From Chrysomallon squamiferum (taxonomy: Eukaryota; Mollusca; Gastropoda; Neomphalida; Peltospiridae), in assembly GCA_012295275.1 (NCBI GenBank), contig CM022672.1:24199930-24263929 (forward strand): DNA of 64,000 nucleotides, written 5' to 3'. A model generated the notes under the pieces. That model made no database searches and was not told the DNA's origin. It was given only the letters and a program-made list of their open reading frames with translations. The first letter of the stretch is position 1, and the number at the start of each line of letters is the position of its first letter. A program made the translations under genes and the position numbers. Positions 47,501 to 61,640 of this stretch are shown one piece after another.

Positions 47501-50500
47501 TGCTGCGGCTGACTCTATGTAGAAAAATGAAACCGGATTTCTTCCAAATCGTCTTGTATTGCAGCATTTCCCTAAATATCGAACAAAATCCTAACTTTAG
47601 ATGTCTTGTCTTCACTGAGACTAAGAGATTCTTTTTGAGGAAGACAAGATGCTGTCATCGAAATGTTTGTTTATACTGGGTGCTAATGGACCCGCGACAT
47701 AAAAGAGACATTTATATGACGTACTTCCAAATACGACTGCAGCGGTTAACTCACATTAGAGTTCGACACAGTTTTGAACTGAATCTTATAAAATATTGAC
47801 TTAATCTGCTTTGACGGCAGTTTTTGTAAGCCTTTATTATTTTCTTTGGTGAATTAAAAGAGACCTCGCAGGGCACCGGATAAACAAGTCTCGCATTTGA
47901 TCCAGTACGAAATCTGCACGTGATTATTCACATAGTACTGATTCTTTGAAATTATAAACCACTCTCAATAAAGAAAGATGAATAATGTTTGTCTTAGAAT
48001 TCAGGATTTTAAAATGTGTAAATATTTTGCAACATCAACCAATAATATTTATGTTACTCATTCAAAAGTTTAATTGAAATTATACATTTTAATACCATTA
48101 ATCAGAAAATATATATTGTCTGGATCTGATCAAGCTGAAGATCGAATGTTCATCATTGTTGTACTTCGTTTCTAACATACAAAACTGCCACTGTTTGTTC
48201 TACAGAAAAAATATATTTAAAAATCAAACCAAAAAAAGAACTCAGATGTAGATAGAAATCTATTACACAAGACGCTGCAGCAGATAATTGTTTATAACGA
48301 GATGAACCACACTCAGCCTTGCTGGACAGACTTCATCACAATATTTCACTGGAAATGTACGAAATCACCGAACGCCAGACACGCAAGTTCTTACAAATTA
48401 CTGCATGTACCGAAACAGTTGAGAGTTTATTTACAGTTTCGCCCATGCCGTGCGATTTTTAATGTACACTCAACTGGATCTGGTAAATACCACGCTGCTT
48501 GTTTTCACTGAAACTTGCCCTCGCTGATCAATCACAGGCGCTGCACGTTGCTCAATATTACTTACTGCCAGAAGCATCTCACTGCACAGAGTCCATTCAA
48601 CGCCGTAAGGTCATTCGTCTTTCTTTTTACTTCTTTGTTGTTGTTGTTGTTGTTGTTGTATGGGTTACTTTACATGTATTGAATTTCCACTCATAGCCAT
48701 GTCAACATTTTCAAAAATCGCTGTGACTTCAAGCATGCATTAAATAGGATACGGAAATAGTATGTTTTATAATAATATATAGTTAAGGCGATTTTATTAA
48801 TGAATACTATTTTATTTTTCGATAATTTCAGTTCTCTGATAACAACTGCAACAAAAATATATAATTAAAAAGAAAATAATTTTCACTGTTCTGAAAATAA
48901 AAAATGTCCAAAACCTGTTTGAGAATAATCGAAAATAAAAATAAGAAATGTATGGTGTTTTAATCCGAGGCAGTGATTGCCGATTCACTAGAATATTATC
49001 AGTAATTTAAATTGAAGAATACATCGTTAATGAAATAAATGCTTTCTTCTACATAAATTATCTAACCCCTCGTTCTATACGGCACGGGATTTTCCGGAAA
49101 TAATTAATATCTTTACGAAATATAATGTAAATAATGGAACTGTAAATTCGTAATAAAGACAAGCAATAAAACAAAGAAACCAAAAAGAAAAAGAAAAAAA
49201 AAAAAGAGGAAGAAGAAAAGAACCAGCAATAATATTATAGTACACTTTTAAAATGCTATTCAAACCTTATTTTCCTTACACATTTAACCGTTCACTTTAC
49301 TACGATATTTCCTTATACTGTTTCCTGTTTTGACATATTGGTGTTGTCAAAATGTTTGCATTACATAGCTGCGTTAAAACATAAGTAATTATATTAATAA
49401 GAAGTTGTTTTTATATATATTATGCTATTATTCATTCCTTCAAGCTGGAAAGAATACTACATACTCATCGTGCCATTTCTTAAAAATAATTAATCGCTAC
49501 TGTTCTCAAATGGAATATGTTATAAACCTAACATTACAAATTTCAGGTTTCTGATCTAACAAATAATTCAGTATCTGAATTATTTTGTCGCGACAAATCT
49601 TAGTTAAAAGATAATTAATAGGTTAAACAAACAAACAAACAAACAAACAAACAAACAAAATCTCTACAAACATGAAATAGCTTTTCATGTAGCATGTCAT
49701 CTGACTAACAATTTAAGTAGAATGATTGTGGAATAATAAACGCGAAAAGAATTCGTTCAAATTCGAAACACTTGGCATCGTTTTGAAAATAGCACTTACA
49801 AAGCATTTGTCTGAACGGGATAGTAGTGTGGTAACCGCGTAAAGGAAGAGATTTTATCTGCATTGAGTTGCGTGTATTTTGCAGCTATTCTGTATACATA
49901 TCGCTGATCTTAAAATCATTATTCTTAAACCCGTATGACAGAAAAAAACACTAAATCTTTTATGACAGAAAAAAAAACCGCTATGTGCACACAGGTGTAT
50001 CGATAACTAATGAAGCCCATTGATACTTTAATGACCGAGTAAGAGAAGATCACTGAAAAGTAAATGACTGTTACTAATGTGTTCAGTCGACTGGCACAGA
50101 GATAAAAATAATATGTAAACCAATCATAAAATAGGACAAAGGCTAACTATCAGACTAGAAGTTCTGTTCACGGATGAATTCTTTCTCAATATATAATAAT
50201 ATTTGAGTACTTATTTGATATCTATACACGTCAAGAATGTGGTATAATCATGTCAGAATGTACTTACAGTATTTCTTGCAGATATAATTAAACCTAAAAG
50301 CATGGCGCATTTAGATAATCATACATTATATAGATACAAACATACATACGTAATATTATATATAACTACACACCCACATATACACATTCAGACACACATA
50401 CATAAATACATACATACGTAAGATCGATATATAGATATAAAAATACTGTTCACATTCGTAATACAAACTACACAAATATTATTCAATTTAGCAATTAAAT

Positions 50501-51700
50501 AACATTTTATATTTCATTTAGTATTTAAAAAAAAAAGAAGAAAAACCTTAATATATATATTAATCTATGAGTATGTAATGTGAAACACCTTACCACAATC
50601 CAGGTAATGTTTTCTGTCAGCAGAGTAACAAGACAAAACCTTTGATGGACAACGTTGTCATTTGTATGTTTTTGTATGCTCCTCAGCTCTGTGAACGTTT
50701 TAACGAGGAAATCAACTACAGATCATTAAAAGATTCAGAGAGGTAATCACATGGCAGAAAACAGATTTTTTTTTCTTATAAAATTGCCAGCTTGAACGGA
50801 AGAGGATCAACATGTCTTCGTGAGTGATGTGTTATAGTACTCTGATAATACATGGTTACTGGAGCTTCCCTGTTATTGTCGGAGCGCGCAGACGACAATC
50901 ACCACAAGGACGCTGGAGTCCACTGTCTACAGATTATAACCGTTTTGGTTCAGTCTCAGACGATTCCGTAGTGGAACATGACCAACCAACGCTCTTAGTT
51001 AACGTCTTTGCGCTTTCCTATTAGTAGAAGTGCGCCAATAATGCAGCGAGATATACATAAGAAGAAACAATTATGGCAGACTTTGTGGTAAATAATTAGT
51101 CCCAAGATAAATTTAAATTGGTGTCATATTTAGCTTTGCTTCGTTATTAGTGTTTATTTATAGCACACGAAATAGTTCTCAGCGTTATCGGTGCGAATAA
51201 AATAAAATTAAAATAAAAAAAGGAGTAAAATAGACTATAATTAATTAGTACATTCATTATATATAGAAGCATTCAGTAATTAATTGAACATAGATTATAG
51301 CCTGTTTAGCATTGCAAGTTGATAACATGAAATAATGACTTAAAATTCGAAAATATATATATTATACATGTGTGTATGAGTGTTTTCGTAACTGGTACAT
51401 GTATGTAGTAATTTTCTTTCAAAATTTAACAATAATTATATAAAACGGCAAATAATTTGTTGTAAAAGTTTATCTGTGGAAACTGTAAACGTCAGTTATA
51501 AAGCATTTCTAGCTTTAAGCTAATCAGTCTTTCTAAGTGGGCGTTAATACTGCTAATAACTGTTATTTCCAGATATTAATCATATACAACACACAGCTGG
51601 TAGATTCGTTGTCTCAGAAAACTGCGTGGGCCATTTTAAACAGATTACGAACAAAAATTGACGATTCTTGAGTAATTAGCGAAAACTGAAGTGGAGTCAA
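44588..51700. other. Long AT-rich gene-free stretch
   Basis: No gene is supported. (AAAC)n lies at 49624-49660 and T runs are scattered. Two pockets are less AT-rich: 48300-48620 and 50860-51040 (the latter with a GCGCCAAT at about 51031). Short open frames there and at 47458-47799 (+) lack motifs and clear splice sites, so I do not call genes. Confidence 0.5.
49624..49660. repeat. (AAAC)n microsatellite
   Basis: About nine AAAC units. Confidence 0.95.
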
Positions 51701-51702
51701 CA

Positions 51703-51703
51703 T

Positions 51704-51757
<54 letters not shown>
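51703..51757. repeat. (GT)n microsatellite
   Basis: About 26 GT units, nearly perfect. Confidence 0.95.
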
Positions 51758-54050
51758 TTCTAATCTTTAAAATAATTTCTTGTATCGAGTGATTTTAAAA
51801 AGTATTTCATGTTCTGATGAGAGTTGCTGTATATAGAGTCAAAAAGTGGAAACAATTCTTTTTTATCGCTAATAATATATAATTTTTTTTAATAATAAAA
51901 AAAAAAGCCTATACACATTACTGGTTATTTTGAAATATATATTTTAATTTGCTTATGCGCAGACAGTTATATATTTATTTAAAACATTTTCTCTTTTTTA
52001 ATATTGTTATTATTATTAATACTTTTTTATTTTTATTTTTTTTATTCCTATTTGTTAAGATTAAAAATGTAAACTGAGAAATGTAATAAAACCTGCACTC
52101 TAAATCATACATTTATCTCTCTTCCTCTGTCCATCTGCTTCTATGTTCCCCTCTCAGCTACATTCGTTCTCTCTTCTTTCACCTGAGACTTGGTTTTGTT
52201 CCTTCTTCTTCTTTCTTTTTTGTTTGTTTGTTTTGTTACGTTTCTTTTCAATGACCAGACATAAATAAATTGTTGGTTGGGCTGATTCTTGAGTCAGTGA
52301 CAAGTAATGAAACCAAAGTAATGTCTTAAAATCTTGCTTTTTGTTTTCTCCTTTTAGTTGAGCATAAGAGACAAACCGTAAAAGAGTGAGTGTCTTTCTA
52401 AAGCTCAACGTAATTAATATAAAAAGCATAGAATATATCAAACGCAAGAAAAATATTTGTATTATACGGCCTTAATTTATTTTCTTTTTCCCTTCTTTTC
52501 TTCTCTTCTTTTTTTTTTTTTTTTCCACCTTCTTAATGAATTACTTTCTGTGTGTACTCAGTGTTCAGTGATTAAGAGAGAAATATAGCTCGTGTAAAGA
52601 AAGCAGCTTTTCGGGAAAATCTTGTTGACAATGCTTAACACACCATCTTACAATGTTTGATGAAAAAATAAAGGAAGGCAATGCTGTAGCTGAACTATTC
52701 ATTCAGTTGCTGTATGTCGTTACAAATAACTATAGTATAAACATACTGTGGGGAAAAAAAGGAAGATCACAATCGATGCTTATGTTTTGTTTGCATTGGG
52801 AATTTGTTTAACAGTGACTACTCTGTTGTCGTGGATGCTATTATTCAGATATGTGAAAGGGCAGTCGCTGAAAGGTTTAATCTTAAGACGTAGATCATTC
52901 TTTAAATAATTTTTTTTTTTTAAATCAATCAATCATCAGTTCTAGATATCAAAATAACCATACATCTATCTGTACGAGCCTGTACCCTGTTATCGTGTAT
53001 CATATATTAATAAAATAGGTCAGGCTCTTCCTATATTTTTCTGAGTGTAATATGATCCAAGTCCAAATTCTGAAGTCTGTAATTTATTACAGTGAAAAAA
53101 ATGAATGCTCAACAAAGATTGTTAAGCATATTATTATGGTTTGTAGAATAAACTAGATATGAGAGACACACTGTTTTGCCAGGACTACACCGAAAAAGAT
53201 AAATACAACTGGGCAAGACAACTTCATTACAAAGCAGTAATACAATATATAATACAATTTCTGAATTCGTTGAAAATCTATTTCTTAAGAAATTGGTTCA
53301 CTTCACATTGATTCAACAAGTGATGTTAATTGTCAGTCTAAAATTCTGTGGTTTATGTAACTGTTATTCGTAACTTGTTCTATTAGATTACTACAATATG
53401 TAATTTACAGGTTTAGCATAGACGAAAGGTATGTTATACAGAAAATAACTACTAGTACGTACATAACTAGAAAAAGAAAAACGAGGAAATTACTAAAGGA
53501 TAATTTCGTTATTTTTTCATGACCAGTGCTCCTAAATTACTGCTTTTTGTTTTTTAAATTTTTTCCATTATTATTTTTTATTCAGTTGATTTGTTTTGTT
53601 TGTTTTTCTTTCCTTCTTTACTGTGGTTATCTGTGTTTTATGGGTTGTTCTGTTGTTTAAGAATTTGAAGAAAATGTAAACTTTTTTTTTAAACATGAAT
53701 TCTTGTAGTACTTTTTTATATTATAGAAAAATATGAAGCGGCAGTTTGCATCATAGCTACAGCTTTTCAAGTCTGAATCTTAGAATGTAATTTATTGCGT
53801 GTGACCTATAAACAAACGTCAACACGGTGTGCAGATAAACAGTATGAATGATAACAGTTTGTCTGAAAGAAACGAAGTCTTAATAATTAAACAATAATGT
53901 GATTGATCTATCTCCAGACGTGGCTGGCAGTTCGGCGATGGCTTGTTAAGATGTACATTACGATAGTCGTGGGTGTGTTTTAACTACACAGCAGATGCTA
54001 AGAAGAAGAAAAAAGAAAAAAAGGTACGTAAAACGAAGCTATGAGATAAT
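51758..54050. other. AT-rich stretch, nothing supported
   Basis: No gene, RNA or mobile element is recognised. T-rich tracts at 52010-52045 and 52480-52524. A 97-codon minus-strand frame at 52154-52447 is Lys/Gln-rich with no motif. Confidence 0.5.
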
Positions 54051-54067
54051 TGTATGATTTCCATTTG

Positions 54068-54135
54068 TTTTATATGTGTGTGTGCGTGCGCGCGCGCGCA
54101 TTTTGTGTGTGTATATATATGTGTTTGTGTTTGTA

Positions 54136-54176
<41 letters not shown>

Positions 54177-54258
54177 ATGTGTGTGTATAGATAGATAGAC
54201 AGACAGACAGACAGATAGATAGATGGATGGATGGATAGATAGATAATTAGAGAGATAA

Positions 54259-54304
<46 letters not shown>

Positions 54305-54360
54305 GGATAGATGGATAGATAGATAATTAGATAGATAGGTAGATAGATAGATAGATACCG
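54068..54360. repeat. Long compound microsatellite (GT)n-(GC)n-(AT)n-(GATA)n
   Basis: GTGTGTGCGTGCGCGCGCGC, then GT and AT blocks, then about 180 bases of GATA/GACA/GATG units. The longest compound array in the window. Confidence 0.95.
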
Positions 54361-56134
54361 ATATGGATAGATATAGATATAGACGAAAATATTACTATCA
54401 TTATTATTGTTTATTAAAGTCCAGTAAATTATAATATTATAAGTTTTATTCCGCTTAAGTTGATATGGCTTTGTAGATTTCATACGAAATTATTTCCTAA
54501 AGTTATTAATTGATATTAAAGTAGAAATCATTTATTTTGATACATGTTTTGTTTTTTGTTTTTTTTTTTAAATAGGAAATTCAGGAAATATATGTCATAT
54601 TTTATATTAACGTTAGTATAACTTCAAAATGTTACGGACAATGAAGGGCGTTGCTTTAGACAGGTTTCCTTCTTCCGTGTGGTCGTTTTCCGCATTGTGT
54701 AGAGCTATTATAAAATTCTAATTTTAGAAACTGCACCTATTCCAGAGGCCACGGAATAACAATAACTCTTGTATACTGTCAGTGAATGTTTGTGCTGAAT
54801 TGGTTTGTGTATAAAGGTTAAAAAAACACTCGTTTATCAACTGACCTAATGCTAGTTATAAATCATGATACAGTCTGTTATAAGCAGATATTTAAATTTT
54901 AAAATAATAGTAAAACAATACAGCTCTGTTTTACATTTATTTATTTATCATCGTCGTCATCTTTATTTATTTATTTATTTATTTATTTACTTATTATATT
55001 TTGTTAACATATTTTTTCTAAGATGTATTCAATCTTATTTTATTATTTATCATGAAATATATAAAACTATGGATTTTAAAGACAAATACAAGATGTAATT
55101 TTGAAATAAAAACTTAATTAAATGGCTGTTTAAAGGCACCTCAACAACATATTTTAGTATTAATATTAAGTTATTAAAATAGTTTCATATAATTATAGGA
55201 CGACACTATCTATTTCTCCTCCAAAGGCTATTTTATTTACTTTACTAGCCAAAAGTTGTTTTTAACAAGAACAAAAACACATTTCAAGGCCGTTAGTTTT
55301 GGTATACACTAACCTGAAATCAAAATAACCAAAAAGGAGCTTCGAGGAGGACTGGTCCTGCAAGTAGTCTTAACTCCATCATCACAAACAAATAAATAAA
55401 TAAATAAATAAGTGTCACCAAATGCATCACTGGTAACGTTTTCATAGTATGTACATAATGTTAAGTTGAAACAGAGCATTATCTACTAATAAATTTGTTC
55501 AAAATATATTTTGTAGTATTCTAGAAATACAAGAAAACAAAGTCAAGAAAGAAAGCAGTTTGCTTGGCGCAAATTGGCAACATACCATCTTCCGCAGTCA
55601 GCACTTATTTCCAAATCTCTGAGATTCTCAAAAGCTAATCAAGAATTTTCTGTGTTCAAAACGTGGATCGCGCAGGTAGACCTAGATATTTTTTTAGTCT
55701 TAGTTTCCATGGAAAGAGATTCCTCCTGTCAGTAATAAAATTTGTTTTTCTTTTTTCAGTGTTTAAACATTCGAAAACTGAACCCCATTTCCAAAAAAAG
55801 AAAGTCCTTCGGGAGCGTGAGATTAAATAAGAACACAATTACAGATGTGCTAGTAATAACTTGACAATGAAAATATTTATTGTAGTTATTCCATATTAAA
55901 AAAAACAACAACAACAACAAAAAAAAACAAAAAAAACAATAACAACTAAATTTAAAAGATGAAGAAGTGATAAAACAGTTTATATATATCAGTAACTGTT
56001 ACTTCGTGTTAGTATATTATGAAGGCCTGATGTAACAAACATGTGAATAAAAAGATATGAAGCTGTTTCAGTGCTAGTGCACTATTAATGTGTACGTGCA
56101 TACCCACCTCTCTACATAATGCATACATAAATAG

Positions 56135-56139
<5 letters not shown>
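54361..56139. other. AT-rich stretch with short simple repeats
   Basis: TTTA units at about 54957-54990 and AAAT units at 55388-55413. One frame on the plus strand is open for about 74 codons near 55520-55740, with a donor-like GCGCAG|GTAGAC at 55674, but there is no start codon or motif, so it is not called. Confidence 0.5.

Positions 56140-56221
<82 letters not shown>
56140..56221. repeat. (GA)n microsatellite, about 40 units
   Basis: Perfect GA repeat of about 82 bases. Confidence 0.95.
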
Positions 56222-56223
<2 letters not shown>

Positions 56224-57636
56224 TTTTATGAATAAAACTCTGCTTAAACCTTTTTTGTCTATTTCTGTTTTCTGGCGCAAATTCAAAAAAAAAAAAAAAT
56301 AGCTAACATGGAATCACTAATAATTAGTTTTATGAATGATTAAAATAAATGTTGTTTAGTTAATATTATTAATATCAATCTAATTTACTTCAATTTCATT
56401 TTATTTACTTTTTTCACGATTTCGTTTATTTTAAATGGGTAAAGCATGTTTCGTTTATTTGATGCTAAATGAGATAATTATGTTAAGCTCTCGCCCGCTA
56501 AAATGAAAAGCTTGTTGATTCTCAAGTAATAAAACAAAAATAAAACGTTTAACCAGTAACATCAGCTGACAATCTATAACTGGTCTAAAATAAACATACA
56601 AACAAAACATGTAGAAATACCAATTATATGCTTATTAGTATTTATAAAATAATGAGTGTCTATATATACAGATATACATTTCTATCAGAGAAGACACAAC
56701 AAGAACTAACCAACTATTATCTTAAATATATTATCTGTAAAGTACATGTATGCCCCATAACATCCTAATTTAACAAATAAAAAAAAAAAAAAAAACACCT
56801 TTTAAACCCGTTAAACATTTTCAAATTATTTTAATAACTGATAATTTTAGACATTATGCCCAAGTTCTTGTTCTTGACTAAGTAGTTATTTTGCATGTAA
56901 ATTAAATTAGTGGTATTAGCAAAGCAGATATTAAAAATACATAATACACGAGATATTTATCTACGCAAATTCTGAGTTGAGAGCGGCGGCACTGAAGGAT
57001 CAAGAGCAGTACATGTTCACTTCAAACTCTGACTAATTGTTATCCTTAAGAAAACCAAGAGTGTAACTGTAAGTTCGTTAATTCCGCCACCGTGATCTTG
57101 CACTAACTACATTCTCTTCACGGTCGATGACGTTTTAAATCGAAAAGTGATCCCAGACGGATACTTTTGAACAGAGAATGTTAAACACAATATCCTAAGG
57201 ATAACAACCTGCATGTTTTAGTTATTTTTTATTGTTATTATTGTAAAAGAATTTTGGCAGTAATTTGTCAATTCTCAATGGATTTTTCTAACACCAGATA
57301 TTCCACTGTAAACTAAATGAGTTTTATTAATCACTAGAAACGACCACGATGCACACCACGGTATCATGTATTTTGTTTTATAAAGTAAATGTGTGTTTTT
57401 TGTGTGTGTGTGTGTGTGTGTTTTTTCATTAACAATATTATCTGTGCCATTTTCCCAATAATTATAATAGTTATAAGTAAGTGTACTTTCCTAAAGGTAA
57501 TGTTATGTTTAGTTGTTATGGGAAAAACATTTTGAACGTCTCCTAAGAGTAAATACGTTAAGAACGACTTTGACTTCTGAATTCTGTATTCAAACATATT
57601 TTTCACTTAATTTATATCTGACGAAGTTATAAACAG

Positions 57637-57668
<32 letters not shown>

Positions 57669-58915
57669 ATTTCAAATTTATAACAAAACTGATGAAATAA
57701 AATGAATGCAGTGGAATCACAAAACAGTCATATTTAATGATGTGCACAGTAACAAGTGGATCCTAAATTATTAAAATATATAAACTGGTATACAGAAATA
57801 TATACATAAATAAAACAAGAAATGAACAATAATCCAGATAATAATATTTTTCTCGTGGTCTAGATTTTATAACAATCTGACTGATGATTATTTATTACAG
57901 TAGTAAATGATAATACTTTTAAAGACTTTATGTTTGCAGACAGATTTAAATCGTGCATGTTAATTCCACCTTAACCAATTTACAAAGATATTTATATATT
58001 AATTAAGCATCATTTACAACAAATATGTTCTTCTTTCTCTGTCTGGTATTTGAAGGAGTTAAGAAAAAAGCGATTATACTGAGCGAATAGTAACATATCA
58101 GAGTTTTTATCTCTGATTTATTCAACTGGTTGAAACATGCAACAAAGCCTTAAATAGCTAAGTTTAGATTTTTGTAAAGTATATTTCCACGGCTTTTTAG
58201 AAAATAGTTCGTGCTAGTTGTCAATAACGAAAATTAAACAATAAAAGAACCAGCTATAAAGCCAGTTATTAAAAAATAAATTAATTAATTAAGTGGAAAG
58301 TATTAGAGTTTAACGTGGTGGAAGAGAGACAGTTTTCAAAAGATTAGTAGCAATATAAGGTACGATTTAACTGAATTCTTTCAGAGCATTAACTTTATGT
58401 TTATTTATCTTAATGGCAATGGACGTTTAAATAAATAAGTATTTTTTTTTAACTCACTTCCCCAGAAACAGTGATTCTTTAACATTACCTGTAATGACGT
58501 TTTTCTGATTTTTTTTTTTTTTTTTTTTTCATTGTTTGTAGTTTTCTTATTTTGCGAACTATAGCATAAGATCTGAAAACCAGTGATCCGTTGAAATAGG
58601 CACAAAGTGTGTTTAAACACTCAAAATTCGCATAACAGTTGAAAAGGAGTTATTTTTGTATTCAGAGGAAATGCAATTATCATAATTTATTAATTAGCTT
58701 TTAACGCGAAGCAGATTGGAAGATCGTACAACGTTTGATGTCTTGATGTTTTTTCACACTTTCAGCATGAAGATAACAAATTAGCACAGCCTATTTCCTT
58801 TTTTCTCTGCTTTTTTTCTCTTCTGCGTTATTCTAAGCGCGAAATTGTAATAATTATTTATGTAGTCTATAACAGTAGCAAAATGTATTTCTTTTATTTT
58901 TTATTATTATTATTT

Positions 58916-58951
<36 letters not shown>

Positions 58952-59770
58952 ACTTTCATCTAGGTAAATGATATAATTTTTAATTAAATCACTTTTATTA
59001 CTTTTTACAACTAAAGTATATCCAAATGGTTAAAATTAATAATATAAATAATGATAAAATAACCTAGCTTAATCTAATTCTTTGCCAAAACGAGGTATAT
59101 TAGATATGAAACACACACATACAAATACCATCAAGAACCACTATATTTGTCTTGACTAGAGATTTACAATAGATTATTGTAAAAAGAGAAGACAAATGCT
59201 AAAAATAAATCCTAAAGACAAAAAATATAACAATAATAAAAACAACGAAAAGATTACATTTCGTCAAAATTTGCAAAAATATTACGAATTATAGCCGATA
59301 GTACATACTAAAAGCTTGGGAATAACTAAAACTTGAAACATAACACTGTAATGTCCGCCACAGTGTCTTCACAGAAAACGTGATATACTGATTTATGGTT
59401 TCCTCATTAAACGAATAACATATATTTCATATCTTTTAGCATACAATAACTGTATTATATCACACGTTTTTAAATAAGCCTGCTACTTTGAAAAACTAAT
59501 GGTCCGACGCTGGTGGCCAAAGTAATGACCAACATGCTGATCACCCGGATAAAGTTTTACTCTTTTTGTTTACAGAAAACTAGGTATCCTGTTCGTGCTT
59601 GTTAAAAGATAAATAAAACAATATTAATTCTTGCTGTGGTAAATGTTATCCATGATAAGGTGTTAAAATAAAATTATTCTACTAAACGGTAAAAGATTTC
59701 ATATTTTCTTTCAGAAATGCATCTTTGTTTGAGTCAAGGTGTAGTATTTGTGTATCTTTGTATATATGTA
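56222..59770. other. AT-rich gene-free stretch
   Basis: Nothing coding is supported. (GT)n at about 57400-57420, (CA)n at 57638-57664, a T run at 58509-58529 and TTTA units at 58914-58950. Confidence 0.55.
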
Positions 59771-59774
59771 ACCT

Positions 59775-59907
59775 GTATGTATGTATGTATGTATGTATGT
59801 ATGTATGTATGTATGTATGTATGTATGTATGTATGTATGTATGTATGTATGTATGTATGTATGCATGCATGTATGTATGTAAGTGTGTGCATGTGTCTGT
59901 TTAATTT

Positions 59908-59964
<57 letters not shown>
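59775..59964. repeat. (GTAT)n array followed by poly(T)
   Basis: About 26 GTAT units to 59881 with two GCAT variants, then a short unique link, then nearly 60 T with one C interruption (59907-59964). Confidence 0.95.
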
Positions 59965-61090
59965 CATGCATTTTGTTGTCTTGTATTTGAGTGTTTTTTT
60001 TTTTACTCATTATATATCCATTATTAAGGATTTCTTCACTTTAATTATTTCTGCTACTTCAAACATCTTACAGAAAGAGAAAAACTGCACTTTTTATAAG
60101 ACAAATTATCTGAAATCAACTGATAAGGTACGAATTTTCACATCAGAAAAGGAAAAACCGAGCTCATTCAATTTGGTAGTTTTTTTTTTTGCCAAAACAA
60201 ATTAAACTATTACTTTAACGGAGGTCTTCAGTAAATTAACATTTTTTTTCCTCCAGCACTTGTCAACAACTGGGTTTGGGGAAAAAATGTTGCTTCCTTG
60301 AATCGAATAGCAGTAACATGATAGGCAAAACAATGCATACTGAAAATAACGGAGACAAAAATAAAGAAATGAAGAAAGAAAGAAAGAAAGAAGATGAATA
60401 TCCAAATAAAATTAACTAGATCGCAAAATTAAACAGAAACTTAAAGTTTCTATTTAACGTAAGGCTTATTTTATACATAGAACAATAAACCATAAAACAA
60501 CCTTTATAACGTGTACAGAAAATCGTATTTCACGCCATCGATATACAATTCATGATGTAACTGAAAATAGTTATACTTTATTTTTAAAATATGTCATCAA
60601 AATCATCATCGTCTTAATAATAATAATAATAACCATGCATCTGTAGATGTTGTTGATAAAAACTACTTATACTGTTTTGAAAAAAACTAGACAAACAAAT
60701 GTTATATTCATATAGCATGTTGTACGTTAGCTGTAACTGTTGTCATATACAACAAATAAATGTCATTACAGATCACCGTGTGCACGTAAATGTAATCGCA
60801 AAACAAATATTGGCAAACGCTCCAGTGTAATAACATACGTTAAACATAGATATTATAGTATCTAACTCTGTTTATGTTAACACTAATGTCTGCACATAAA
60901 ACTGGCAAAATCTGATAAAACTGTTACAGATAAATATTGTTATCAGTAATTTCTGTTTCATTTTGATATAGTAGATGTTTTATGTCTCCGAAAGACAGGA
61001 GAAATTGATTTTTTTTAAAATAAAATATATTAATTAAATTTGTTTTTAATATGATAAAGTATATTGGGTTATTGTAGTACTTTCTCTTTC
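59965..61090. other. AT-rich stretch, nothing supported
   Basis: No ORF, RNA or element is recognised apart from short A and T runs. Confidence 0.5.
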
Positions 61091-61640
61091 ATTATACCAC
61101 TACTGGTAGTATTACTACTACTACCACCACCAAAACCATCACCATCATTATCAACACTACCACCATTAATACTACTACCACTGCTACTACCACCACCACG
61201 AAAACCATCACATCACCATCAATACCACCATCACCCTACTATCACTGTTACTACCACCACCACGAAAACCACTACATCATCATCATCAACACCACCATCA
61301 CTGCTACTACCACCGCAATCAAAACCATCAACATCACCACCACCACCACTACTACTGCAACAACCACCGCCACCAAAACCACCACCATTTTCATCACATT
61401 ACTACTACTACTGTTATTACTACCACAACTGCTACTGCTAGTATTGTTATTACTACTGTCGCTGCTATTACAACTTCGATCACACATATTTTGGCGATTT
61501 TCCTTTCTATTTCATCCCGCTACTATTACCTCTGCTACAACTACTACTTCTATTACTACAGCTACTACAACAACTACTACTACAGTTATTATTACTAATA
61601 CTATTACTAGGACAACAACATCACTGGCTACCATTGTTTT
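61090..61640. repeat. Cryptic (ACC/ACT) trinucleotide region
   Basis: More than 500 bases of ACC, ACT, ATC triplets with a recurrent ACCACCACCACGAAAACCA-type motif. All frames are open as Pro, Thr, Ser, His, Val or Leu runs, so none is evidence of a gene. Confidence 0.9.

Noticed and set aside
47458-47799. 113-codon plus-strand frame
   Set aside because: No motif, no convincing splice sites or polyadenylation context; it may be chance.
48302-48696. Less AT-rich pocket with 65-69-codon frames
   Set aside because: No recognisable protein motif, and the Val run comes from a TTG repeat. It could be an old repeat or untranslated exon, but nothing supports a call.
55520-55740. Open plus-strand frame with donor-like GCGCAG|GTAGAC
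   Set aside because: No start codon, neighbouring frames also partly open, no recognised similarity and no partner exon.
59711-60205. 162-codon plus-strand frame with YVCM and poly-Phe runs
   Set aside because: Translation of (GTAT)n and poly(T).
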